Assembly: GCF_900142065.1 (NCBI RefSeq)
Contig: NZ_FSRJ01000002.1
Location: 62,001-126,000 of the forward strand
Reading direction: 5' to 3'
DNA length: 64,000 bases
From: Agromyces cerinus subsp. cerinus
GTDB taxonomy: Bacteria; Actinomycetota; Actinomycetes; Actinomycetales; Microbacteriaceae
Of this stretch, positions 1 to 7,576 are shown piece by piece. Made by a program: the position numbers and the translations under genes. The notes below the pieces were generated by a model. That model ran no database searches. It was given only the letters and a program-made list of their open reading frames with translations, and was not told where the DNA came from. The number at the start of each line of letters is the position of its first letter. Within the stretch, counting starts at the first letter, position 1.

Positions 1-2
1 TG

Positions 3-323
3 TGGGGGCTCGTCGACGCGGCCGCCGGGCCGGTGCAGCAGGCATACCTGAACGACATGATCCCGTCGCAGCAGCGCGCCACCGTGCTCTCCTTCGACTC
101 GCTGCTCGGCAGTACGGGCGGCGCGGTGATCCAGCCGGTGCTCGGACGCTCGGCCGACCTGTGGGGCTACCCCGGCTCGCTGCTCGTCAGCGGCGGCATC
201 CAGGCGCTCGCCGTGCCGTTCCTGTGGCTGAGTCGCCGGCAGGGGTCGCCGGCGGATGTCGCGACGGACGAGTCGCCCGAGCGACCCGAGGAGATCACGG
301 AGTCGGGGCCGCCGGTCGGGTAG
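3..323 (+). CDS. MFS transporter, C-terminal fragment
   Basis: This is the 3' end of a gene that begins before the window; about 106 codons are visible. The frame is open from the first base, and the hydrophobic segments (around 'SLLGSTGGAVIQPVLG' and 'SLLVSGGIQALAVPFLWL') look like the last two membrane helices of a major facilitator transporter, followed by a charged cytoplasmic tail rich in Glu and Asp. 'YLNDMIPSQQRATVLSFDSL' resembles the cytoplasmic loop before TM11 of 12-helix MFS drug or sugar exporters. Substrate cannot be judged from this fragment. A GC-rich hairpin follows the stop. Confidence 0.7.
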   Translation, partial: WGLVDAAAGPVQQAYLNDMIPSQQRATVLSFDSLLGSTGGAVIQPVLGRSADLWGYPGSLLVSGGIQALAVPFLWLSRRQGSPADVATDESPERPEEITESGPPVG

Positions 324-353
324 ATCAGGCGCTCATCGGCGATTTCCCGGGTT

Positions 354-373
354 CGCCCCCCGTTCGGGGGGCG
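354..373 (+). terminator. Hairpin terminator after the MFS fragment
   Basis: A perfect 8-bp stem (CGCCCCCC pairing with GGGGGGCG) closes a GTTC tetraloop about 30 bp after the MFS stop. There is no U tract, as is common in high-GC actinobacteria. Confidence 0.6.
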
Positions 374-440
374 TGTACCATGGCTCGGACACGCCCGAGC
401 GGTCGACCGGCCGTTCCCGAATCGCGGCGGGAGGTGCCCG

Positions 441-1112
441 ATGCGGAAGACCGTTGTCTTCAGTGCTGCCGTCGCGGCCCTCTTCGTCGGGTCGATCTTC
501 ATCGGCGTCGCCGCCGCCACGACGGGAGCGCCGGTGCTCTACGACGCGCGCTCGCCGCAGCCCGTCGCGACGGGTTCCGACGGATTCGACGTCGACGCGG
601 GCGAGGCTCAGGGCGGTGAATCGCAGGTTCCGGCCGATGGTGCCGACACCGACGACGCCCCGCTGCCGAGTCCGACCTCTCCGCCGAAGACGTCCCCACG
701 ACCGACTCCTGCGCCGTCCCCGACGCCGGGCCCGACGAACCCGCCGGTTGCCGACCCCGTGCCGACGCCCGAAGAGCAGCAGGCATGGCTCGGCTTCCAG
801 CAGCTGGTGCGCGAGTGCATGGTCGAGGCGGGCCACGAGTACCGCGAGTGGGAATGGTGGACCACCGAACCTCGCGACCCGACGTCGACGGCGCCGGCGA
901 TGCCCGAAGGACTCACCGACGAGGGCGAGGCCGCGTGGCGACTCGCGCTCGAGGGCGACGGCGGCGAGAGCGACGGATGTCTCGGCGAGGCCGTTCGCGA
1001 GGACCAGGCTCACCCGGTCGTGCCCCCGGCCGCAGCGCCGCCGCCTCCGCCTGCCGCGACCGAGGCGCCGGAGGCGCCGACGCCCGACGCCGGAGCGGCA
1101 CCGACCGACTGA
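441..1112 (+). CDS. Secreted or membrane-anchored hypothetical protein, Pro/Thr-rich linker
   Basis: The product has 223 residues. The N-terminus has one hydrophobic helix (about residues 4-26) that could be an uncleaved anchor or a signal peptide. A low-complexity linker rich in Pro, Ser and Thr (about 75-110) leads to a small folded region with two cysteines, C126 in 'VRECMVEAG' and C180 in 'SDGCLGE', that could form a disulphide outside the cell. The C-terminus is again Pro/Ala-rich. The ATG is preceded by GGGAGG at proper spacing. I do not recognise a named family; the arrangement suggests an exported protein of unknown role. Confidence 0.7.
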   Translation: MRKTVVFSAAVAALFVGSIFIGVAAATTGAPVLYDARSPQPVATGSDGFDVDAGEAQGGESQVPADGADTDDAPLPSPTSPPKTSPRPTPAPSPTPGPTNPPVADPVPTPEEQQAWLGFQQLVRECMVEAGHEYREWEWWTTEPRDPTSTAPAMPEGLTDEGEAAWRLALEGDGGESDGCLGEAVREDQAHPVVPPAAAPPPPPAATEAPEAPTPDAGAAPTD

Positions 1113-1180
1113 CGTCGCGTATCGCGCGTCGCGTGAGGCGACCCCGCCCGGCCCGTCGGTGTCGGGCGCCCGGCTCCGGT

Positions 1181-1873
1181 TCAGGCCGACAGCGTCTCGA
1201 CGCGCCCGTTCAGCTCGGCGGCATCCGCTGCCCAGAGTTCGACGACGTCGGCGGCGAGCCGCTCCTCGAGGCCCGCGAGCGCCTGCACGCGGAAGGTGAC
1301 GGCCGCGGCGGTGTCGCCCGCCTTGCCGAAGCCCTGCGCGAGCGAGCGCATCCACGACTCGCTCGCCGCCTTGACGGCGGTGTAGTTCGCGCCGCCGGCG
1401 GTGGGGCGTTCGACGGTCGTCGACGACACGATCGCGATGCGGCCGGCAGGGGAGCCGACGAGGTCGTCCCAGAACGCGCGGCTGACGTAGCGCAGCGCGG
1501 TGAACGAGCGGTCGAGCACGCGGTAGTCCTCTTCGGTCTGGCCGGCGATGCCGCCGCCGCCGCGCCAGCCGCCGACGAGGTGCACGACCCCGTCGACGTC
1601 GCCCACTCGGGCGTGCACGCGCATCGCGAGTTCGAGCACGTCGTCGCCGTCGGTGAGGTCGGCGCGTTCGCCGATGACGCCGGGCAGCTCGGCCTCGAGC
1701 GCCTCGAGACGACCCTCGTCGCTGCCGACGGCGACCACGCGGGCCCCGGCGTCGAGCAGTGCACGGGCGACCGCACGGCCGGAGGCGCTCGTCGCGCCCG
1801 CGATCAGCACGGTGCGGCCGGCGAGGCGGGTGGCGTCGGAGGGGCCGGGGGTGTCGGAGGGCTGGTCGGTCAT
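1181..1873 (-). CDS. SDR family NAD(P)-dependent oxidoreductase
   Basis: A 230-residue classical short-chain dehydrogenase. The Rossmann nucleotide-binding motif appears as 'LIAGATSASGRAVA', which is close to TGxxxGxG but not exact, and the catalytic YxxxK appears as 'YTAVK' with a preceding Ser in 'IVSSTT'. The substrate is unknown. A GTG four codons upstream (at 1885) also opens the frame, but GGAG lies six bases before the ATG at 1873, so I chose that start. The gene lies downstream of DUF6421 on the same strand but is separated from it by a strong hairpin, and it converges with the 441-1112 gene. Confidence 0.8.
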   Translation of the reverse strand: MTDQPSDTPGPSDATRLAGRTVLIAGATSASGRAVARALLDAGARVVAVGSDEGRLEALEAELPGVIGERADLTDGDDVLELAMRVHARVGDVDGVVHLVGGWRGGGGIAGQTEEDYRVLDRSFTALRYVSRAFWDDLVGSPAGRIAIVSSTTVERPTAGGANYTAVKAASESWMRSLAQGFGKAGDTAAAVTFRVQALAGLEERLAADVVELWAADAAELNGRVETLSA

Positions 1874-1912
1874 GTTCGGCTCCACTTCGAGCTCTCGGGA
1901 TCAGGCGAACGG

Positions 1913-1955
1913 ACGCTGCTCAGGACGGAATCCATGATCCGGTCCTGAGCAGCGT
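1913..1955 (-). terminator. 14-bp stem hairpin between DUF6421 and the SDR gene
   Basis: Arms 1913-1926 and 1942-1955 are perfectly complementary over 14 bp, with a 15-base loop. It lies just after the DUF6421 stop and before the SDR start on the minus strand, so it could end DUF6421 transcription or attenuate the SDR gene. Confidence 0.6.
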
Positions 1956-1988
1956 ACGTCGTCCTGACCCTCGGTGCGGGCGCGGGCG

Positions 1989-3464
1989 TCAGGCGTCGGC
2001 GGCCGTGATGCCGACCGTCGACTCGATGACGGGCTTCATCTTCTTGTCGAGGGCCTCGTAGAACATCGACAGCGGGAACTCGTCGTCCATCACGAGGTCG
2101 GTGTAGCCCTTGGGTGGGCCGGCGAGCACCTCGCGGGGCAGGCCCTCGGCCCAGACCGACGCCGGGTTCGGCGTCACGACGCTCGTGACGAGCTCGTAGG
2201 CGGCGAGCCAGTGCACGGTCTTCGGGCGGTCGATCGACTTCCAGTAGAGCTCGTCGATCGCGTCGCCGAGTTCGACGACCGCGTCGGGCACGGCGTCCCA
2301 GTCGAAGCTCAGCGAGACGTCGGTCCAGTCGAGCACGTGCTTCTGGTGCAGCCACGCGAACAGCAGCTGGCCGCCGAGCCCGTCGTAGTTGCGCACGCGC
2401 GAGCCCGTGATCGCGAACCGGAAGATGCGGTCGAAGATCACCGCGTACTGCACGAGCTTGCCGGTCGAGCGCATCTGCTCCTCGACGTCGGTGAGCTCCT
2501 CGCCGGCCGCGAGGCGCGCGTTCAGTGCGCGCTCGATCTTCACCGACTCGCGGAACGCGGTGAGGTCGCACCGCAGCTCCTCGAGCGAGTAGAGGAAGAA
2601 CGGCATGCGCTGCTTGATCATGAACGGGTCGAACGGCAGGTCGCCGCGCATGTGCGTGCGGTCGTGGATGATGTCCCACATGACGAACGTGCGCTCGGCG
2701 AGCTCCTGGTCGTCGAGCAGCGCCGCCGCGTCGGCGGGCAGCTCGAGCTTCGTGATGTCGGATGCCGCGCGCACGACACGGCGGTAGCGCGCCGCTTCGC
2801 GGTCCTGGAAGATCGCGCCCCACGTGAACGTCGGGATCTCGCGCATGGCGACGGTCTCGGGGAACAGCACCGCCGAGTTCGTGTCGTAGCCGGGCGTGAA
2901 GTCGACGAGGCGCAGGCTCACGAAGAGCTTGTTGCCGTAGTCGCCGGCTTCGAGCTCCGCGATGAACTCGGGCCAGATCGTCTCGACGACGAGCGCCTCG
3001 ACGTGACGGTCGGACGAGCCGTTCTGCGTGTACATGGGGAAGACGACGAGGTGGCGGATGCCGTCGATGCGGTGCCGCTGCGGCTGGAACGCCACGAGCG
3101 AGTCGAGGAAGTCGGGCACGCCGAAGCCCTCGGCCTGCCAGCGGCGGAAGTCGACGACGGATGCCGCGAGGTACTCGGCCTCGTGCGGGAACCGCGGCGC
3201 GAGCGCCTCGATCGACTCGACGATCGCGTCGACGAGCGTCGACGCCTGTTCCCTGCTCCCTGAGCCCGTCGAAGGGTCGGATGCCTCGGGCACCGAGCCG
3301 TCCTTCACCTGCAGCGCCTGGAGGGCGGTCGCCGACTCCTTGAGGCGGAGCCACGCGGCATCCGTCTCGACGCCCTCGGCGAGTGCGAGGTCGGCGGCGG
3401 TCACCGCGTCCTCGAGAACCTCGGGTTCGCCGATGATGGCGTCGATCGTGGTGTTGCTCGACAT
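1989..3464 (-). CDS. DUF6421 family protein
   Basis: A 491-residue soluble protein of the actinobacterial DUF6421 family, recognised from its overall sequence, including 'MWDIIHDRTHMRGDLPFDPF' and 'LPREVLAGPPKGYTDLVMDD'. Its function is not established. The His/Asp-rich 'IIHDRTHMRGD' stretch could bind a metal, which is my inference. The ATG at 3464 has GGAGG six bases upstream, which fixes the start although the frame stays open to 3770. Residues about 63-70 are encoded by a copy of a dispersed repeat (3257-3276), giving a Ser/Gly-rich insert. No membrane helices are apparent. Confidence 0.75.
   Translation of the reverse strand: MSSNTTIDAIIGEPEVLEDAVTAADLALAEGVETDAAWLRLKESATALQALQVKDGSVPEASDPSTGSGSREQASTLVDAIVESIEALAPRFPHEAEYLAASVVDFRRWQAEGFGVPDFLDSLVAFQPQRHRIDGIRHLVVFPMYTQNGSSDRHVEALVVETIWPEFIAELEAGDYGNKLFVSLRLVDFTPGYDTNSAVLFPETVAMREIPTFTWGAIFQDREAARYRRVVRAASDITKLELPADAAALLDDQELAERTFVMWDIIHDRTHMRGDLPFDPFMIKQRMPFFLYSLEELRCDLTAFRESVKIERALNARLAAGEELTDVEEQMRSTGKLVQYAVIFDRIFRFAITGSRVRNYDGLGGQLLFAWLHQKHVLDWTDVSLSFDWDAVPDAVVELGDAIDELYWKSIDRPKTVHWLAAYELVTSVVTPNPASVWAEGLPREVLAGPPKGYTDLVMDDEFPLSMFYEALDKKMKPVIESTVGITAADA
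3257..3276. repeat. Dispersed repeat half-element inside DUF6421
   Basis: The sequence CCTGAGCCCGTCGAAGGG matches, on the opposite strand, the GTTTCGACAGGCTCAA half of the large palindromic element at 27095-27182. Here it is read in frame as a short Ser/Gly segment. Confidence 0.5.
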
Positions 3465-3825
3465 GTGAACCTCCGATCCTCGATGAGGGTGCGTGACGTG
3501 ATGGGATGCTGCGCGGCGCGATTCGCCGGGCCCTTCAAGGCTACGAGCCGAAGGTCTGCGATTGGTTGTGCCCCGGCGCGGGATTCTTGCGTGAGCCCCG
3601 AATCTCGCGGCTGAGATCGCTGCCGCGCGCAAGAGCTCTCGTGAGCCCTCGCCGAGGCGCGATGGCATCGGAGCGGGTGCAGCCACTGAGTCGTGCAGGT
3701 GCGGGCACGTGCGCGGAGCGCGCCGATGTCGACGGGCGGTCCAGTGGGGGTCCGGATGTCGCGGCAACACCGCGTTCCTATCGTGAGGGTTATTCAGTTA
3801 TTGAATCGAATGGAAGGACAGGATC
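3465..3825. other. 361-bp divergent intergenic region
   Basis: This lies between the divergent DUF6421 and 3826 lipoprotein genes. I see no convincing ORF. Most of it is GC-rich and unremarkable. Only the last 50 bp is AT-rich, with an ATTCA-5-TGAAT inverted repeat (3792-3806) just before the lipoprotein ribosome-binding site GGAAGGA. That patch is the likely promoter/operator. Confidence 0.5.
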
Positions 3826-4203
3826 ATGAACACCACGAAGACGGGGGCGGCGGCCATCGGTGCAGTGGCGCTCCTCGTCGTACTCACCGCATGCGCCGGT
3901 GTGCGCGCCGACGTCGAGTCGGGGAACGTGCCGCAGTCGCAGCACGAGCTCCAGAAGTCGGCCCGACAGGAGTCCGCCGAGATGCGTGCTGAGCTCCACG
4001 CCGGAGCGACCTCCGTGCAGTCGTTCGCGACCGCCGAGGGGATCCGCAGCGCCAAGCAGACCGAGGCCCGCTCGGTCGCCGGCCCGTCGCCGTCGAGCGT
4101 CGAGGGGATCCGCACTGCGAAGCAGTCGGAGGCTCGGGCCGACGTCGAGTCCCTTCGTCAGCACGAGCTCGAGCACGGCGCGTCATCGGACCGACTCCGG
4201 TGA
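3826..4203 (+). CDS. Putative lipoprotein with internal duplication
   Basis: 125 residues with a lipoprotein signal: a hydrophobic helix ending in the lipobox 'LTAC' (Cys23). The mature part is hydrophilic and internally repeated: 'EGIRSAKQTEAR' and 'EGIRTAKQSEAR' are near copies, as are 'ADVESGNVPQSQHELQ' and 'ADVESLRQHELEH'. The composition suggests an extended helical or disordered protein outside the membrane. No family was recognised. GGAAGGA is well placed before the ATG. A strong hairpin follows the stop. Confidence 0.7.
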   Translation: MNTTKTGAAAIGAVALLVVLTACAGVRADVESGNVPQSQHELQKSARQESAEMRAELHAGATSVQSFATAEGIRSAKQTEARSVAGPSPSSVEGIRTAKQSEARADVESLRQHELEHGASSDRLR

Positions 4204-4215
4204 CCCGCGACGACC

Positions 4216-4249
4216 CGACGGGGCCCCGGCAGATGCCGAGGCCCCGTCG
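4216..4249 (+). terminator. Hairpin terminator after lipoprotein gene
   Basis: CGACGGGGCC (4216-4225) pairs perfectly with GGCCCCGTCG (4240-4249), and the inside is extended by CGGC/GCCG. It lies 13 bp after the stop codon. Confidence 0.7.
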
Positions 4250-4398
4250 CATGCGCGCGGATGCCTCGAACGATGCTGTCGTACGCCACACAACATCTCG
4301 CCCCCGAGGATCGTGCGGTGTTCTGCGCGCAGCGGTGAATCGGAACGTCATGCTGTGACGCACCGAGTCGCGTGCTGAGACATGGGCACTCCTCTCCA

Positions 4399-4428
4399 TT
4401 GACGCCGGCTCTCGGGCGCTGTCAGGAT
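4399..4428 (+). promoter_or_regulatory. Candidate promoter of the DUF4190 gene
   Basis: TTGACG at 4399-4404 is followed after 18 bp by CAGGAT. The -35 is good and the -10 is weak. It sits about 45 bp upstream of the ATG. The rest of the 4250-4473 gap shows nothing else I can support. Confidence 0.35.
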
Positions 4429-4473
4429 GCGATTCGGCAGATCGTCGATCCCTAGAGCAAGGAAACCTCCCAC

Positions 4474-4758
4474 ATGACCACTCCCGCTCCCGCCCCCGTG
4501 TCTGCACCGTCGGCGCCCGCCGAGAAGTGGAACGTCCTCGCGATCGTCGGCTTCGTGCTCTCGCTCCTGGGCACCAACATCGTCGCCATCGTGCTCGGGT
4601 TCATCGCCCTGAGCCAGGTGAAGAAGTCGGGTGAGCGCGGCCGCGGCCTCGCGCTCGCTGCCGTCATCATCGGCTTCGCATCGATCGTGCTCTACATCAT
4701 CATCTTCATCGCGACCTTCGCGTTCGTTGCGGCGACCCCCTCGGTGACGTCCTACTGA
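4474..4758 (+). CDS. DUF4190 domain-containing membrane protein
   Basis: 94 residues: a short Pro/Ala-rich N-terminus followed by two membrane helices (about 22-46 and 58-86) joined by a short basic loop 'LSQVKKSGERGRG'. This is the typical DUF4190 layout, in which a glycine-rich first helix ends in 'GxIALxQVKKxGxRGRGLA'. These proteins are common in actinobacteria and have no assigned function. A bidirectional hairpin separates it from the convergent MFS gene. Confidence 0.8.
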   Translation: MTTPAPAPVSAPSAPAEKWNVLAIVGFVLSLLGTNIVAIVLGFIALSQVKKSGERGRGLALAAVIIGFASIVLYIIIFIATFAFVAATPSVTSY

Positions 4759-4780
4759 GTCGTCGACGAGACCACTCGTA

Positions 4781-4816
4781 CGAAGTCCCCACGCGGCGCT
4801 GCCGGTGGGGACTTCG
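4781..4816. terminator. Bidirectional hairpin terminator
   Basis: CGAAGTCCCCAC (4781-4792) and GTGGGGACTTCG (4805-4816) form a perfect 12-bp stem with a 12-base loop between two convergent genes. Confidence 0.8.
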
Positions 4817-4830
4817 TCGTCTGACGGCCG

Positions 4831-6297
4831 TCAGGGAACGAGTTCGGCCTCGCGGATCGTCGCGCCGGCCGCTGCCGGCGTCGCCCGCCCGGCGGGCAGC
4901 AGCAGGGCGATGAGTGCCGACGCGAGCAGCACGGAGGCCCCGACCACGACGGCCGGCACGGCCCCGACGCTGTAGTCGGTCGGCGTGAGCGAACCGCCGG
5001 CGCCGGTGAAGACCGCCGTCGAGACCGCGATGCCGAGTGCGACGCCCACCTCTCGGAGCATCGAGTTCGTACCGCTCGCCTTCGCGTGGTCGTCGGGCTG
5101 CATCGTCGCGAGCACGGCCGTCGACGACGGGGCGAACACGAGGCCCATGCCGACGCCCGCGAGGATGAACGGTGCCAGGTACGACACGTACGGCGTGTCG
5201 GGTTCGAGCAGCGTGGTCAGCCAGAAGAGCGCGGCCGACAGCGCCGCGAGGCCGGCGACGATGAAGATGCGCGTGCCGACGCGCCCGGCGAACGCCCCGG
5301 CGAGCGGAGCGATGACCATCGGGGCGAGCGTCCACGGCGAGGTCTGCACCGCCGCCTCGAGCGGCGTCGCGCCCTGCACGACCTGCAGGAACTGGATGAG
5401 GATGAAGATCGACCCGAATGCGCCGAAGCTGAAGCCGAACCCCGCGAGGTTCGCGACCGTGAAGCTGCGATCGCGGAAGAGCCGGAGCGGCAGGAGCGGC
5501 GCGGGCGCCTGCGACTCCCAGACGACGAAGCCGACGAGGAGCAGGCCGCCGGCGATGAGGCTGCCGAGCACCTCGAAGCTCGACCAGCCCGCGTCGTTGC
5601 CGCGCACGATGCCGTAGACGATGCCGAGGAGGCCGAGCCCCGACAGTGCGAGGCCGACGATGTCGGCGCGGAGCCGGGCGCCGAAGCTGTTCGACAGCGC
5701 GAGCAGCACGAGTGCGATCGAGACGACGCCGACGGGCACGTTGATCCAGAAGATCGCCTGCCAGGCCCACCCCTCGATGACCGCGCCGCCGACGAGTGGC
5801 CCGGTCGCGACGCCGAGGCCCGCGACGCCGCCCCAGATGCCGATGGCGAGCGGGCGACGTGCCAGCGGAACGGCGCCGGCGAGCAGGGTGAGCGAGAGCG
5901 GCATGATCGCGGCGGCGCCGAAGCCCTGGGCGGCGCGCGCGGCGATGAGCTGGCCGGGGTCGGTGGCGAGGGCCGCGAGCGCCGAGCTCAGCGTGAACAC
6001 CGCGATCCCGATGATGAAGAGGGTGCGTCGCCCGAACCGGTCGCCGAGGGCGACCGCCATCAGGATCGTGCTCGCGAACGCCAGAGTGTACGCGTTCATG
6101 AACCACTGCAGCTCTTCGACGGATGCCCCGAACTCCGAGTGCAGCACGGGCAGTGCGTTGGTCATGACGAGGTTGTCGAGCGTCGCCATGAACATCGGCA
6201 GCGCCGTGGCGAGGAGGACGAGCCAGATCGGTCGTGATCGGCGGGCGCCGGAGGGGCGCGTGGGAGGGCGAACTGCGGCATCGAGAGTGGTGGACAC
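4831..6297 (-). CDS. MFS transporter, DHA2 (EmrB/QacA-like) family
   Basis: 488 residues with about 14 hydrophobic helices. 'ALPMFMATLDNLVMTNALP' matches the DHA2 motif in TM1 (LDxTVVNVALP type), and 'LGDRFGRRTLFIIG' is the MFS loop 2-3 motif. 'GFGAAAIMPLSLTLLAGAVP' and 'GPLVGGAVIEGWAWQAIFWI' fit motif C and the region after it. It probably exports drugs or other small hydrophobic compounds using the proton gradient. GTG at 6297 is preceded by AAGGAG, which fixes the start. The gene diverges from a TetR gene across a palindromic operator, the classical arrangement for TetR-regulated efflux. Confidence 0.85.
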   Translation of the reverse strand: MSTTLDAAVRPPTRPSGARRSRPIWLVLLATALPMFMATLDNLVMTNALPVLHSEFGASVEELQWFMNAYTLAFASTILMAVALGDRFGRRTLFIIGIAVFTLSSALAALATDPGQLIAARAAQGFGAAAIMPLSLTLLAGAVPLARRPLAIGIWGGVAGLGVATGPLVGGAVIEGWAWQAIFWINVPVGVVSIALVLLALSNSFGARLRADIVGLALSGLGLLGIVYGIVRGNDAGWSSFEVLGSLIAGGLLLVGFVVWESQAPAPLLPLRLFRDRSFTVANLAGFGFSFGAFGSIFILIQFLQVVQGATPLEAAVQTSPWTLAPMVIAPLAGAFAGRVGTRIFIVAGLAALSAALFWLTTLLEPDTPYVSYLAPFILAGVGMGLVFAPSSTAVLATMQPDDHAKASGTNSMLREVGVALGIAVSTAVFTGAGGSLTPTDYSVGAVPAVVVGASVLLASALIALLLPAGRATPAAAGATIREAELVP

Positions 6298-6313
6298 GAC
6301 GGCGCTCCTTGTT

Positions 6314-6356
6314 GTTATCGGATGATTACTTCGAACTGTAGTAATCGACTGATAAC
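6314..6356. promoter_or_regulatory. Palindromic operator for the TetR/MFS pair
   Basis: Two 17-bp arms (6314-6330 and 6340-6356) match at 14 of 17 positions around a 9-bp spacer. The core is GTTATCGGATGATTACT. It fills the short AT-rich gap between the divergent MFS and tetR genes and abuts the tetR ATG, so bound TetR would cover both promoters. Confidence 0.75.
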
Positions 6357-6977
6357 ATGTCAACCATGACGGTCGAATCGGTTCCCACGGCTCCGCGCAT
6401 GAAGGCGGCCGACCGCCGCGAGCTCATCCTCGAGGCCGCGACCGCGGTCTTCGGCGCGAAGACCTACGTGGGCACCACGACCGACGAGGTCGCCCGGGCC
6501 GCCGGAGTCAGCCAGCCCTACGTCGTGCGGCTCTTCGGCACGAAGGAGAAGCTCTTCATCGAGGTCATCGATCGCGCGTACGACCGCATGATCGACGTGT
6601 TCCGGGCAGCGCTACCCGGGGCGCCGGAGGCGGTCGGCGACCGCATGGGCACGGCCTACACCGAACTCCTGGTCGAGCGCGGCATGCTGCCGGTCGTCGC
6701 GAACTCCACGGCGCTCGGCGGCGAGCCCCAGATCGGCCGCGTCGCCCGCGCGGGGTTCAGCCGCATCTGGCGTTTCCTGCGTGACGAGGCGGGGTTCACG
6801 CCCGAGCAGGCTCGCGAGTTCATCGCCACCGGCATGCTGATCAACACGATCGTGGGCCTCCGGCTCACCGGCGACTACGGCGACGAGGTCTCGGCCACCG
6901 AGGTGCTGGACGCCTGCTTCCCCGACGCCGTCGAGAAGGTGCGAACTCTGCTGCCCGCCGCCGGCGAGCCCTGGTGA
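6357..6977 (+). CDS. TetR/AcrR family transcriptional regulator
   Basis: 206 residues. The N-terminal helix-turn-helix is clear: 'ELILEAATAVFGAKTYVGTT' then 'TDEVARAAGVSQPYVVRLFG', followed by 'KEKLFIEVID'. The C-terminal helical domain would bind the inducing ligand, which is unknown. It is transcribed away from the MFS exporter and is most likely its repressor. The ATG at 6357 directly follows the palindrome, with no Shine-Dalgarno before it or before the second ATG at 6366, so the mRNA may be leaderless. Confidence 0.88.
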   Translation: MSTMTVESVPTAPRMKAADRRELILEAATAVFGAKTYVGTTTDEVARAAGVSQPYVVRLFGTKEKLFIEVIDRAYDRMIDVFRAALPGAPEAVGDRMGTAYTELLVERGMLPVVANSTALGGEPQIGRVARAGFSRIWRFLRDEAGFTPEQAREFIATGMLINTIVGLRLTGDYGDEVSATEVLDACFPDAVEKVRTLLPAAGEPW

Positions 6978-6992
6978 ACACCGCGCACTGAG

Positions 6993-7018
6993 CGAGCGGA
7001 TGCCGCGGCATCCGCTCG
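6993..7018. terminator. Perfect 26-bp palindrome between convergent genes
   Basis: The sequence from 6993 to 7018 is its own reverse complement, centred on GGATGCCGCGGCATCC. It lies between the convergent tetR and GNAT genes and is a plausible two-way terminator. It also combines both forms of the over-used GGATGCC word. Confidence 0.6.
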
Positions 7019-7022
7019 GTCG

Positions 7023-7487
7023 TCAGAGCACCTTCTGCATGTGGATCGCCGCCGTCTCGTAGCCGAGCGACTCGTAGAGGCGGATCGCGGGCGTGTTGTA
7101 CCCGAACACGTTCAGGCGCAGGTTGACCGCGCCCTGCTCGCGCGCGACGTCTTCGGCGAGTTGCATGACGCGGCTGCCCAGTCCGCGACGGCGGTGCGAC
7201 TCATGGATCGCCACGTCCCAGATGTACCAGTTGGCCGGGTCGCTCATCGGTCCGATCCAGAGCCAGCCGGCGTCGTCGCCGTCGGCCTCGACCGTGAAGA
7301 GCAGGTGTCCGTCGACGAGTCGCCCGTCGGGGAAGTACTGGTCCTCGGACGCACGTCGGCCGACCGCCGCCTGCTCGGCGTTCTCGCCGGCATCCCGTCT
7401 CGCCTGTTCGTACGCCGCCATCGCGACGGGCAGCCAGGCGGCGGTCTCGGCAGCGGTCTTCGGTCGGAGTCGAACGTCGTCGGTCAT
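7023..7487 (-). CDS. GNAT family N-acetyltransferase (A)
   Basis: 154 residues. The acetyl-CoA-binding motif A is 'HESHRRRGLGSRVMQLAED' and motif B is 'LNVFGYNTPAIRLYESLGY'. The central strand reads 'GWLWIGPMSDPANWYIWDVA'. The acceptor substrate is unknown. Its closest relative in the window is the divergent gene at 7577, with which it shares nearly all motifs, so the two probably arose by an inverted duplication. ATG at 7487 is the natural family start although the frame is open further upstream. Confidence 0.82.
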   Translation of the reverse strand: MTDDVRLRPKTAAETAAWLPVAMAAYEQARRDAGENAEQAAVGRRASEDQYFPDGRLVDGHLLFTVEADGDDAGWLWIGPMSDPANWYIWDVAIHESHRRRGLGSRVMQLAEDVAREQGAVNLRLNVFGYNTPAIRLYESLGYETAAIHMQKVL

Positions 7488-7576
7488 GCGCCCATGGTGC
7501 CATGCCGGCGGATTCAGCGGGAGGGTGGCAAGCGCCGGATCGCCGTTGCGGCGACATCGTGTGGCAGGCTTCGCCC

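Noticed and set aside
3506-3829. 107-aa plus-strand ORF upstream of the 3826 lipoprotein
   Set aside because: It runs into the lipoprotein start, has Arg/Gly-rich shadow composition, and lacks a ribosome-binding site.
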